Source: Alphaproteobacteria bacterium (GTDB lineage: Bacteria > Pseudomonadota > Alphaproteobacteria > Rhodospirillales > Magnetospirillaceae). Taken from it: 64,000 bases of DNA. The notes under the pieces are model-generated. The model had not been told where the DNA came from, did not search any database, and saw nothing but the letters and a program-made list of their open reading frames with translations. Location of the stretch: assembly GCA_021325215.1 (NCBI GenBank), contig JAJPHO010000071.1, positions 93,560-157,559 on the forward strand, given 5' to 3'. The translations under genes and the position numbers were made by a program. Numbering within the stretch: position 1 is the stretch's first letter; each line of letters begins with the position of its first letter. Shown here one piece after another: positions 18,426 to 26,772 of the stretch.

Positions 18426-20474
18426 ATGCCTCCCCGCGACCCCTATAAATATTTCCGCATCGAGGCGCGCGATCTGCTCGACCAGTTCGCGCAGGGGGTG
18501 CTCGATCTGGAAAAGACCGGCGGGCGGGCCCAGGTAGCTCGCCTGCTGCGCAGCGCCCATACGCTGAAGGGGGCGGCGCGGGTCGTCAAAGAGAACATTA
18601 TCGCCGATTGCGCGCACGCCATCGAGGAAGTGCTGGTGGCCTGGCGCGACAACGACCAGCCGCTGACGCGCGCCGAGATCGACCGCATCCTGGCGGAACT
18701 CGACCGCGCCGAGGCCCGCCTCAAGGATCTCGCCCTGCCGGCCGAGGAAACCGCCCCCGCTGCCACCGCCGCCCCCGCCGCGAGGGCCGCGACGCCCGCC
18801 CCCGTTCCGGTTCCCGACGAGCCGGTGCTCAGCGTGCGCACGGAACTGACCGAGGTCGACACCCTGCTCGACGGACTGGCCGAGACCCATACGCTGCTGG
18901 CCGGCCTGCGCGGCGCCGCCGACGATCTCGAACAAGGCCGCCATATCGCCGATCTGCTGCTGGCCCAGCTCAGCCCTCGTCCCGGCATGGCGCTGAGCGG
19001 CGCGCAGAAGCAGCTTTTCTCGCTGGCCGAGGAGTTGCGCCGCAAGCTGTCCGGCGCCGACCGCGTGCTCGACCAGACCCTGGGCCAGATGGACCGCGAG
19101 ATAGGCCAGCTGCGCGACAAGACCGAGCAGATGCGGCTGGTCGCCGCCAGCAGCCTGTTCACCGGCCTGGAGCGCACGGTCCGCGACGGCGCCCGGGCCC
19201 TGGGCCGGTTGGCCGAATTCACCGGCGAGGGCGGTGAAGTCCGCCTCGACGCGCCGGTGGTCGAGGCGGTGCAGCATGCCCTGATGCAGATGGTGCGCAA
19301 TGCCGTGGCGCATGGCATCGAGACGCCCGAAGCGCGGCGCGCCCAGGGCAAGCCCGAGGAAGGCCGCGTCCGCTTGCGCGTGGCGCGGCGCGGCCGGCGC
19401 ATCCTGTTCGAATGCTCGGACGATGGGCGCGGCCTCGATTTCGACGGCATCCGCCGCGCCGCCAATCAGCCCCAGGCCAGCGACGAGGAAGCCGCGCGGC
19501 TGCTGTTGCGCGGCGGTATCAGCACGTCGGACCGGGTGACCCAGGCGGCCGGGCGCGGCGTCGGCATGGATGTGGTGCGCGACGTCGCGCAGCGGCTGGG
19601 CGGCGCGCTCGACATCCGCTCCGAGCCCGGGCACGGCACCGTGTTCGAGTTGACCGTGCCGTCCTCTCTGTCCGCCGTCGACATGCTGCTGGTCGAGACG
19701 TCCGGCGTGGTGGCCGGCCTTCCGCTCGATTCGGTGCGCCGCTGCCTGCGGCTGACGCCCGAGGATTTCGCCGATACCGGCCGTGGCCTGGTGGTGCGCC
19801 ACGAGGAGGCGGCCGTGCCCTTCCTGCCGCTGGCCGAGCTGATTTCGGCAAATCGCCCGCCCGACGACCTGCGCTGGACGGCGGTGGTGGTGGCCGGCCG
19901 CGACGGGCTGGCCGCCATCGGTATCGACCGCCTGCTCGGCACCGGCCGCCTGGTGGTCCATCCGCTGCCCGACGAGGCTCCGGCCGACGACATCGTCGCC
20001 GGCGCCTCGCTCGACGCCGAGGGCAATCCCCGCCTGATGCTCGATCCCGACCGGCTGATCGCGGCGGTCGCCCGGGCAACCGGAGCCCTGCCCGCCGCCG
20101 CCAAACCCCTGCCGGTCATCCTGGTGATCGATGACAGCCTGACCACCCAGATGCTGCAGCGGAGCATCCTGGAGTCGGCGGGCTATCGCGTCGATGTGGC
20201 CGGCTCGGCCGAGATCGGCCTGGAAATGGCCAAGGCCCGCGATTATGGGCTGTTCCTGGTCGATGTCGAAATGCCGGGCATGGACGGTTTCGCCTATATC
20301 GAACGGATTCGCTCGGACCCGGTTCTGTACCGGATACCGGCCATCATGGTCTCGTCACGCGCCGCACCGGAAGATTTGCAGCGGGGGCGCGACGTCGGCG
20401 CGCAGGGCTATATGATCAAAAGCGCTTTCGATCAGGGCGAATTGCTCGCCATGATCCGGCGCCTGACGGAGTAA
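18426..20474 (+). CDS. cheA: Hybrid CheA histidine kinase with C-terminal receiver
   Basis: A 682-residue kinase. Order: P1/Hpt domain with phospho-acceptor His45 (RSAHTLKGAARV), an Ala/Pro-rich linker in place of a P2 domain, P3 dimerisation helices, P4 ATPase (N-box MVRNAVAHGIE, G-boxes SDDGRGLD and GRGVGMDVV), P5 CheW-like regulatory domain (about 415-550), and a receiver domain from about 560 (VIDDSLTTQ, LVDVEMPGMDG, MIKSAF). Fusion of CheA to a receiver is typical of WspE and of CheA3 of R. centenum. It starts 6 bp after the MCP gene and is followed by cheB after 3 bp. Confidence 0.94.
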   Translation: MPPRDPYKYFRIEARDLLDQFAQGVLDLEKTGGRAQVARLLRSAHTLKGAARVVKENIIADCAHAIEEVLVAWRDNDQPLTRAEIDRILAELDRAEARLKDLALPAEETAPAATAAPAARAATPAPVPVPDEPVLSVRTELTEVDTLLDGLAETHTLLAGLRGAADDLEQGRHIADLLLAQLSPRPGMALSGAQKQLFSLAEELRRKLSGADRVLDQTLGQMDREIGQLRDKTEQMRLVAASSLFTGLERTVRDGARALGRLAEFTGEGGEVRLDAPVVEAVQHALMQMVRNAVAHGIETPEARRAQGKPEEGRVRLRVARRGRRILFECSDDGRGLDFDGIRRAANQPQASDEEAARLLLRGGISTSDRVTQAAGRGVGMDVVRDVAQRLGGALDIRSEPGHGTVFELTVPSSLSAVDMLLVETSGVVAGLPLDSVRRCLRLTPEDFADTGRGLVVRHEEAAVPFLPLAELISANRPPDDLRWTAVVVAGRDGLAAIGIDRLLGTGRLVVHPLPDEAPADDIVAGASLDAEGNPRLMLDPDRLIAAVARATGALPAAAKPLPVILVIDDSLTTQMLQRSILESAGYRVDVAGSAEIGLEMAKARDYGLFLVDVEMPGMDGFAYIERIRSDPVLYRIPAIMVSSRAAPEDLQRGRDVGAQGYMIKSAFDQGELLAMIRRLTE

Positions 20475-20477
20475 CCG

Positions 20478-21545
20478 ATGTCCCGTATCAAAGTCGTCAT
20501 CGCCGAGGATTCCCTGACCGTCCGCAAGAGGCTGGTCGAGATCGTCGAGGCCGATCCCGATCTCGACCTGGTCGGCGAGGCCGCGGACGGCAAGGAGGCG
20601 ATCGAACTGTGCCGCCGCCTGCGCCCCGACGTGATGTCGATGGATATGATGATGCCGTTGATGACGGGGCTGGCCGCCACCGAATACATCATGGCCCATT
20701 TTCCCACCCCGATCGTCGTGGTGTCGGCCTCGATCAATCGCGGCGAGCTGTACCGCACCTATGACGCGCTGGCCGCCGGCGCCGTCGACGTGGTCGAGAA
20801 ATTCGTCGGCGACGACAACGAAGAGGCCGAGAAAGCCTGGGAAAGTAATTATCTGGCCACCCTGAAGCTGGTGTCGCGCATCCGCGTCATCACCCATCCG
20901 CGCGGCCGCCTGACCACCATTCCGCAGGCGCTGTCCGCCACCCCTGCGACGGCGGAGCAGAAATATTCGGTGGCCGCGATCGGCGCCTCGACCGGCGGTC
21001 CCGGCGCCATCCTCGACGTGCTGAACGGGCTGCCGGACAGTTTCTCCCTGCCGATCCTGTTCGTCCTGCATATTTCCGAGCCGTTCGGCACCGCCTTTGC
21101 CGACTGGCTCGACAGCCAGACCGGGCGCCGGGTTTCCTACGCCAAAGAGGGCGACCTGGTCTCCGCCGCCGCCGGCAAGGTGGTGATGGCGCCGCCCGGC
21201 CAGCATCTGGGCGTGCGCGACGGACGCCTGCGCCTGAGCCTGGAGGCCGAACGCCATTCCTGCCGTCCTTCGGTCGACGTGCTGTTCGAATCGATCGCCC
21301 GCGATTACGGCCCGGCCGCCTGCGCCGCCCTGCTGACCGGCATGGGCCGCGACGGCGCCGCCGGCCTGCTCAAGATCCGCCAGGCGGGCGGCCTGACGGT
21401 GGCCCAGGACGAGGCCAGTTCGGTGATCTACGGCATGCCGCGCGAAGCAGCGCTCCTGGGCGCCGCCACCCATATCCTGTCGCTGTCCGAGATCGGCCCG
21501 TTTCTCGGCCGGGTACCCGCTTCGCCGATGGGACAACGCCGATGA
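20478..21545 (+). CDS. cheB: CheB-type receptor methylesterase/response regulator
   Basis: A 355-residue protein with an N-terminal receiver (residues 1-125; VIAEDSLTVRK, MSMDMMMPLMTG) and a C-terminal methylesterase domain (about 165-350). The catalytic Ser is in GASTGGPGAI, His in LHISEPFG, and Asp in GMGRDGAAG. It demethylates or deamidates the partner receptor when phosphorylated by CheA. It corresponds to WspF or CheB3. The stop overlaps the next start by ATGA. Confidence 0.94.
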   Translation: MSRIKVVIAEDSLTVRKRLVEIVEADPDLDLVGEAADGKEAIELCRRLRPDVMSMDMMMPLMTGLAATEYIMAHFPTPIVVVSASINRGELYRTYDALAAGAVDVVEKFVGDDNEEAEKAWESNYLATLKLVSRIRVITHPRGRLTTIPQALSATPATAEQKYSVAAIGASTGGPGAILDVLNGLPDSFSLPILFVLHISEPFGTAFADWLDSQTGRRVSYAKEGDLVSAAAGKVVMAPPGQHLGVRDGRLRLSLEAERHSCRPSVDVLFESIARDYGPAACAALLTGMGRDGAAGLLKIRQAGGLTVAQDEASSVIYGMPREAALLGAATHILSLSEIGPFLGRVPASPMGQRR

Positions 21546-23512
21546 GCGCGGAGATCCTGGTCGTCGACGACAGTCTTACGGTCCGCATGGCGCTGACCGA
21601 GATACTCGAAGCGGCCGGGTTCTCCTGCGTGGCCTGCGCCGACGGCACGTCGGCGCGGCAGGCCTTGGCCACCGGCGAATTCGCCCTGGCCATCCTCGAC
21701 GTGCTGCTGCCCGACGATGACGGTGTCGAGTTGCTGAAGCTGATCCGCGAAACGCCGAGAACCGCCGGCATGGCCGTGATCATGCTGTCCAGCGAAGCCG
21801 AGGTGCGCCACCGCGTACGCGGCCTCAAGGCCGGCGCCGACGATTATATCGGCAAGCCCTATGACCCCGCTTATCTGGTCGGCCGGGCGCGCGATCATAT
21901 CAGGCGCCTGAGCGGCCCGTCCCGCCAGCGCAGCAACGCCATCCTGATCATCGACGACAGCCCGACCTTCCGCAACGCGCTGCAGGAAATGCTGGAGGAC
22001 GCCGGCTTCCAGGTGCTGCCCGCCGTCAGCGGCGAAGAAGGACTGCGCGTCGCCGCCGACGCACGGCCGGCGGCGGTGATCTGCGATGGCCATCTGCCGG
22101 GAATCGACGGAGCCACGGTGATCCGGCGCCTTCGCCTCGACGCCGCCTTGCGCGACATTCCCTGCCTGCTGCTGACTGGCTCGGACAAGAGCACCAGCGC
22201 CGAGCTGCAGGCGTTCGATGCCGGCGCCGACGATTTCGTCAGCAAGGACGAAGACCGCGAGGTGATCCTGGCCCGCGTCCGCGCCGTGCTGCGCAAGGCC
22301 GCCGAACCCGATTCCAAGGCCGAGACCGATCCGCTGCTGGCGCCCAAGCGTATTCTGGCGGTCGATGACAGCCCGACCTATCTCAACGAGCTGGGCGAGA
22401 TCCTGCGCGGCGAGGGCTATGAGGTCCAGCTGGCCCATTCCGGTGCCGAGGCGCTGCTGCTGCTGTCGGTCCAGCCGGCCGATTGCGTGCTGCTGGACCT
22501 GGTCATGCCCGGCATCGACGGCATTGAGACCTGCCGGCGCATCAAGGCGGCACCGGGCTTGCACGACACGCCGGTGATGATGCTGACGGCGGTCGAGGAC
22601 CGCAAGGCGATGATCGAGGCGCTGGGCGCCGGCGCCGACGATTACCTGGCCAAATCGGGCGAACCCGACGCGTTGCGCGCCCGCGTCATGGCGCAGATCC
22701 GCCGCAAGCAGCAGCAGGAAAAAACCCGGCATATCCGCGAGGAGCTGCTGCGCCGCGAGATCGAGGCGGCCGAAGAGCGCGCCGCGCGCGAGACCGCCGA
22801 AGCCAGGGCGGCGATGGCGACCGAACTCGAATTGAAGAACCAGGAGTTGGAGGCGTTCAGCTATTCGGTGGCGCATGATCTGCGCGCGCCGTTGCGCAGC
22901 ATCGATGGATTCAGCCTGGCGCTGATCGAGGATTATGCCGAGCTGCTGGACGGGCCCGGCCGCGAGTTCCTCGACCGTATCCGCGATTCCACCGCCCATA
23001 TGAGCCGCCTGATCGAGGATCTGCTGGCCCTGTCGCGCGTCACCCGTGGCGAATTCATGCGGCGCGAGGTCGACCTGTCGGCCATCGCCGGCGCCGTCGT
23101 CGGCAGGTTGCGCCTGGCCGATCCCGAGCGCCGGGTCGAGGTGGATATCGCCGAGGGAATGTGGGTGTCGGGCGATCCCGCGCTGCTCGAGGTCGCCCTT
23201 GAGAACCTGCTGGGTAATGCCTGGAAATTCAGCCGCAAGACCGAGAATGCCCGCATCTCGCTCGGTCCGGAAATCATCGACCGCCAGCAGGTGTTCGTGG
23301 TGCGCGACAATGGCGCAGGCTTCGACATGGCGCAGGCGGGAAAGCTGTTCAACGTCTTCACCCGGCTGCATCCATCGCGGGAATTCGAGGGTACCGGCAT
23401 CGGACTGGCCACGGTGCTGCGGGTCATGCGGCGCCATGGCGGACGAATCTGGGCCGAGGGCAAGGTAAAGCAAGGCGCTGCTTTCTTCTTCAGCCTGGAG
23501 GCGAAGCCATGA
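21542..23512 (+). CDS. Hybrid histidine kinase with three N-terminal receiver domains (CheS3-like)
   Basis: A 656-residue cytoplasmic protein with no membrane segment. Three tandem receivers (about 1-125, 138-255, 272-395) each keep the acidic pair, phospho-acceptor Asp and Lys (LAILDVLLPDDDG/YIGKPYD; VICDGHLPGIDG/FVSKDED; VLLDLVMPGIDG/YLAKSGE). A Glu/Arg-rich coiled coil (about 395-430) leads to HisKA (FSYSVAHDLRAPLRS) and HATPase_c (NLLGNAWKFS, DNGAGFDM, GTGIGLATV). It occupies the position that the diguanylate cyclase WspR has in Wsp clusters. Two hybrid kinases plus a lone receiver match the R. centenum CheA3-CheS3-CheY3 relay, in which CheA3 phosphorylates a CheS3 receiver. Confidence 0.93.
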   Translation: MSAEILVVDDSLTVRMALTEILEAAGFSCVACADGTSARQALATGEFALAILDVLLPDDDGVELLKLIRETPRTAGMAVIMLSSEAEVRHRVRGLKAGADDYIGKPYDPAYLVGRARDHIRRLSGPSRQRSNAILIIDDSPTFRNALQEMLEDAGFQVLPAVSGEEGLRVAADARPAAVICDGHLPGIDGATVIRRLRLDAALRDIPCLLLTGSDKSTSAELQAFDAGADDFVSKDEDREVILARVRAVLRKAAEPDSKAETDPLLAPKRILAVDDSPTYLNELGEILRGEGYEVQLAHSGAEALLLLSVQPADCVLLDLVMPGIDGIETCRRIKAAPGLHDTPVMMLTAVEDRKAMIEALGAGADDYLAKSGEPDALRARVMAQIRRKQQQEKTRHIREELLRREIEAAEERAARETAEARAAMATELELKNQELEAFSYSVAHDLRAPLRSIDGFSLALIEDYAELLDGPGREFLDRIRDSTAHMSRLIEDLLALSRVTRGEFMRREVDLSAIAGAVVGRLRLADPERRVEVDIAEGMWVSGDPALLEVALENLLGNAWKFSRKTENARISLGPEIIDRQQVFVVRDNGAGFDMAQAGKLFNVFTRLHPSREFEGTGIGLATVLRVMRRHGGRIWAEGKVKQGAAFFFSLEAKP

Positions 23513-23946
23513 GCGAAAAGCGGATTCTGCTGATCGAAGACGAAGCCTCGGACGCGGCGTTGATGCTGCGCGTGCTCGACCGCTGCCAGCCGCCCAGCCT
23601 GGTCGCCGTCGCCCGCACCGGCGAGGACGCTTTCGAACTGCTGCTGCAGCATGATTCCTCGGGACACCGCCGCCCGCCGCCCGATCTGATCCTGCTGGAT
23701 TGGAACCTGCCCGGCCAGGGTGGCGGCGCGGTGCTGGAACGCTTACGCGCCGAACCGCTCACCCGCTTTCTGCCGGTGGTGGTGGTGACCGGCGCGGCCA
23801 GCCGCGCCGCCCATTCCGACGCCTATCGCCTGGGCGCCAATTCCTATGTGGTAAAGTCGGCCGACGCCCTGGAATTCGCCGAAACCATCGAGCAGATCGC
23901 CCGCTATTGGCTGGGCATCAACGAACCGGCACCCTGGGTCAATTAA
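23509..23946 (+). CDS. Single-domain response regulator (Rcp1/CheY3-like)
   Basis: A 145-residue stand-alone receiver with no output domain. It has IEDEASDAALM, the phospho-acceptor in LILLDWNLPGQGG, VVTGAAS and the conserved Lys in YVVKSADAL. The longer loop between strand 2 and strand 3 (EDAFELLLQHDSSGHRRPPP) is of the Rcp1 type that partners with phytochrome-like kinases, whose HisKA is also seen in the upstream hybrid kinase. It overlaps that kinase gene by ATGA and is the last gene of the cluster; it is the likely output, by analogy with CheY3. It converges on the LysE gene with a 4 bp overlap. Confidence 0.92.
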   Translation: MSEKRILLIEDEASDAALMLRVLDRCQPPSLVAVARTGEDAFELLLQHDSSGHRRPPPDLILLDWNLPGQGGGAVLERLRAEPLTRFLPVVVVTGAASRAAHSDAYRLGANSYVVKSADALEFAETIEQIARYWLGINEPAPWVN

Positions 23947-24581
23947 GCCGGACGTCTTTCGAAGGCCAAACGGACCGCCAGGCCGGTCAGCACACCGGCC
24001 ATCAGCCAGCGCTGCACCCTGAGCCAGGCGGGACGGCCGGCGAACCAGGCCGAGACCGCGCCCGCCGCCATGACGATGCAGAAATTGACCGTGACGCTGA
24101 TGGCGATCTGCACGAAGCCCAGCACCACGCCCTGGGCCAGCACATGGCCGCGCGCGGGATCGATGAATTGCGGCAGCAGCGACAGATAGAGAACCGCGGC
24201 CTTGGGATTGAGCAGATTGGTCAGGAAGCCCATGGCGAACAGCCGGCGCGGCCCGTCGACCGGCAGATCGGTGCGCGGCTGAAGCACCGAGCGGGCGCCC
24301 GGCTTGACCGCGTTCCAAGCCATCCACAGCAGATAACCGGCGCCGGCCCATTGCAGCGCCTTATAGGCGATCGGCACGGTGATCAGCAGCGCGGTGACGC
24401 CGAGGGCGGCGCTGAGCATATAGACGATGAAAGCCAGGGCCACGCCGCCCAGCGAGATCACCCCGGCCCGACGGCCCTGGGTAATCGAGCGGGTCAGCAG
24501 ATAGATCATGTTCGGCCCTGGCGTCAGGACCATGCCGAGGGCGACGACCGCGAACGCGATCAGACTGGCGCTGGAGATCAT
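23943..24581 (-). CDS. LysE/RhtB-family amino-acid exporter
   Basis: About 212 residues with five or six predicted membrane helices and the family's N-terminal signature GMVLTPGPNMIYLLTRS. Members export amino acids or small metabolites using the proton gradient. Two in-frame ATGs are possible, 24596 and 24581; the second is preferred because AAGGAG precedes it (though only 2 bases apart) and the family usually starts close to this position. It is monocistronic by position and converges on the chemosensory operon. Substrate unknown. Confidence 0.88.
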   Translation of the reverse strand: MISSASLIAFAVVALGMVLTPGPNMIYLLTRSITQGRRAGVISLGGVALAFIVYMLSAALGVTALLITVPIAYKALQWAGAGYLLWMAWNAVKPGARSVLQPRTDLPVDGPRRLFAMGFLTNLLNPKAAVLYLSLLPQFIDPARGHVLAQGVVLGFVQIAISVTVNFCIVMAAGAVSAWFAGRPAWLRVQRWLMAGVLTGLAVRLAFERRPA

Positions 24582-24790
24582 GTCTCCTTGTAGCATGGGT
24601 TCACCGGAACCGCAGCAACCACCGGATCGCCGTGGGCTGTTGGCCGGAACGGTTACAAAAATGCCGGTTTACCTCTTGATTCGACTTATTTTTGTCTTAC
24701 GTCAAAACGGCATGGGGACTTGCTGGCCTAGCCTGGCTGCAATACTCTCGTGACCCGAATTTCCCCCACCGCCCCAAGGAGGCTCTCATC

Positions 24791-25306
24791 ATGGCCGGCA
24801 AGGAATCGAGCAAGGAAAAGCGTAAGGCGCCGCTGAAGACCCCGTCGGGTTTCGGCGAGAACGCCATCAAGGACCTGTCCGGCGCCCTTAACGAGCTGCT
24901 CGCGGACTTCTTCGCTCTCTATTTCAAGACCAAGAACTTCCATTGGCACATTTCGGGGCCGCATTTCCGCGACTATCACCTGCTGCTCGACGAGCAGGCC
25001 GATCAGATCTTCGCCGCCGGCGACGACATCGCCGAGCGCGTGCGCAAGATCGGCGGCACCACCATCCGCTCGGTCGGCCAGATCTCCAAGCTGACCCGCG
25101 TTTCCGACAATGACGCCGATTACGTCACCCCCGACGACATGCTGGCCGAACTGCGCGAAGAGAACATCGCGCTGGCCGCCCGCATGCGCGTCGTCCACGA
25201 TCTGTGCGACGAGCATGGCGACATCGCCACCGCCAGCCTGATCGAGAATTGGGTCGACGAAGCCGAACGCCGCGTCTGGTTCCTCTACGAAGCCGGCCGC
25301 CGCTAA
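24791..25306 (+). CDS. dps: Dps-family ferritin-like DNA-binding protein
   Basis: A 171-residue Dps protein: a miniferritin dodecamer that oxidises Fe(II) with peroxide and protects DNA. The inter-subunit ferroxidase ligands are in NFHWHISGPHF (His) and LLLDEQADQIFAAGDDIAER (Asp, Glu). The Lys-rich N-terminus (GKESSKEKRKAPLK) is suited to DNA binding. The ATG at 24791 follows AAGGAGG; in-frame sequence upstream is not needed. The 209 bp gap to the LysE gene must carry its promoter, but I found no convincing OxyR or sigma-70 site. It is followed after 19 bp by an FAD oxidoreductase. Confidence 0.95.
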   Translation: MAGKESSKEKRKAPLKTPSGFGENAIKDLSGALNELLADFFALYFKTKNFHWHISGPHFRDYHLLLDEQADQIFAAGDDIAERVRKIGGTTIRSVGQISKLTRVSDNDADYVTPDDMLAELREENIALAARMRVVHDLCDEHGDIATASLIENWVDEAERRVWFLYEAGRR

Positions 25307-25325
25307 GCCAAAGGAAAGGCCCGCC

Positions 25326-26684
25326 ATGCAGCGCTTCGATGCCATCATCGTCGGAGCGGGCCAGGCGGGCCCTTCTCTCGCCGGGCGCCTGACCGGGGCG
25401 GGCAAGTCCGTCTGCCTGGTCGAGCGCAAATATTTCGGCGGCACCTGCGTCAATACCGGGTGCATGCCGACCAAGGCGCTGGTCGCCAGCGCCTATGCGG
25501 CCCATCTGGCGCGCCGCGGCGCCGATTTCGGCGTGCTGACCGGCGAGGTCGGCATCGACATGAAGAAAGTCGCCGCCCGCGCTCACAAGGTCACCACGGA
25601 TTCCCGCAGCGGCGTCGAAAAATGGCTGCGCGGCATGAAGGGCTGCACGGTGATCACCGGCCATGCCCGCTTCGAAGCCGCCGACAGATTGCGCGTCGGC
25701 GACGAGATCCTGACCGCCCCCTGGATCTTCCTCAATGTCGGCGGCCGCGCCACGGTGCCGGATCTGCCGGGGCTGAGAGACGTTCCCTACCTCACCAATA
25801 CCGGCATCGTCGGCCTGGACCGGGTGCCCGGCCATCTGGTCATACTGGGCGGCAGCTATATCGGGCTGGAATTCGCCCAGATGCATCGTCGCTTCGGCGC
25901 CGAAGTAACGGTGATCGAGCACGGCCCGCGGCTGATCTCCCGCGAAGACGAGGACATATCCCAGGCGATCCGCGAAATCCTGGAAGAGGAAGGCATCACG
26001 GTGCTGACCGGCGCCGAGGTGCGAAGCGTCGCCAAGACCGATGATGGGGTGTCCGTCCGTCTCGGCGATCGCGACATCACCGGCAGCGACCTGTTGCTGG
26101 CCGTCGGACGCGTCCCCAATACCGGCGATCTCGGGCTGGAGGCCGCCGGGGTCAAGACCGACGCCCGCGGCTATATCGAGGTCGGCGAGGATCTGCAGAC
26201 CAATGTGAAGGGCATCTGGGCGATCGGCGACTGCAACGGCAAGGGCGCCTTCACCCATACCGCCTACAATGATTTCGAGATCGTCGCCGCCAATCTGCTG
26301 GATGGCGAAAATCGGCGGTGGAGCGACCGCATCCTCGGCTACGGCCTGTTCATCGATCCGCCGCTCGGGCGTGTCGGCATGACCCAGGCCCAGGCGGAAA
26401 AATCGGGCCGCAGACTGCTGGTCGGCACCCGCCCGATGACCCGGGTCGGCCGCGCCGTCGAGAAAGGCGAGACCAAAGGCTTCATGAAAGTCGTCGCCGA
26501 CGCCGAAACCCGGCGCATCCTGGGTGCCGCGATCCTCGGCACCGGCGGAGACGAGGCGATCCACTCCATTCTCACTCTGATGAATGCCGACCAGCCCTAC
26601 GACACTCTGTCCTGGGCGGTGCCGATCCATCCGACCGTGTCCGAACTGCTCCCCACCCTTGTCGATTCCATGAGGGAGTTATAA
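25326..26684 (+). CDS. FAD-dependent pyridine nucleotide-disulfide oxidoreductase (mercuric reductase-like)
   Basis: A 452-residue class I flavin disulfide reductase. FAD motif IIVGAGQAGPSLAG is at the N-terminus, the redox-active pair in GGTCVNTGCMPTKA, the NAD(P) motif in LVILGGSYIGLEFAQ, the second FAD motif in GIWAIGDCNG, and a dimerisation domain at the C-terminus with HPTVSELLPT. It lacks the N-terminal metal-binding domain and the C-terminal Cys pair of MerA, so a mercury function is not supported. Related proteins are often annotated as MerA-like or LPD-like. Pairing with dps suggests a redox-stress role. Confidence 0.9.
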   Translation: MQRFDAIIVGAGQAGPSLAGRLTGAGKSVCLVERKYFGGTCVNTGCMPTKALVASAYAAHLARRGADFGVLTGEVGIDMKKVAARAHKVTTDSRSGVEKWLRGMKGCTVITGHARFEAADRLRVGDEILTAPWIFLNVGGRATVPDLPGLRDVPYLTNTGIVGLDRVPGHLVILGGSYIGLEFAQMHRRFGAEVTVIEHGPRLISREDEDISQAIREILEEEGITVLTGAEVRSVAKTDDGVSVRLGDRDITGSDLLLAVGRVPNTGDLGLEAAGVKTDARGYIEVGEDLQTNVKGIWAIGDCNGKGAFTHTAYNDFEIVAANLLDGENRRWSDRILGYGLFIDPPLGRVGMTQAQAEKSGRRLLVGTRPMTRVGRAVEKGETKGFMKVVADAETRRILGAAILGTGGDEAIHSILTLMNADQPYDTLSWAVPIHPTVSELLPTLVDSMREL

Positions 26685-26686
26685 AT

Positions 26687-26760
26687 GCCCTCAGGCGCCG
26701 GGCGCGCGGCGGCCGACAAGCGACCGTGGAACGATTTTGGGAAAATCGTTCCATCCTAAG
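26687..26760 (+). repeat. Dispersed palindromic intergenic repeat, copy A
   Basis: Contains GCCCTCAGGCGCCGGGCG at 26687-26704 and a perfect hairpin at 26727-26753 (TGGAACGATTTT, loop GGG, AAAATCGTTCCA), followed by TCCTAAG. A second copy on the other strand at 34036-34104 shares both blocks (CCCTCAxGCGCCGGGCG and xCCGTGGAACGAT...ATCGTTCCATCCTxA) while the middle differs. It fills the 88 bp gap between the oxidoreductase and the next gene, whose AAGGAG site begins at its end. Confidence 0.65.
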
Positions 26761-26772
26761 GAGACAATTGCG

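Noticed and set aside
17124..19961. 945-residue minus-strand open frame across MCP and cheA
   Set aside because: Antisense shadow of two recognisable genes; low-complexity Arg/Gly/His composition.
24582..24790. OxyR or sigma-70 promoter for dps
   Set aside because: TTGCTG with AATACT has a 15 bp spacer and no OxyR-type repeat was found; not strong enough to list.
25326..26684. Assignment of the flavoprotein as mercuric reductase (merA)
   Set aside because: No N-terminal heavy-metal domain, no C-terminal Cys pair, and no merR/merT/merP nearby.
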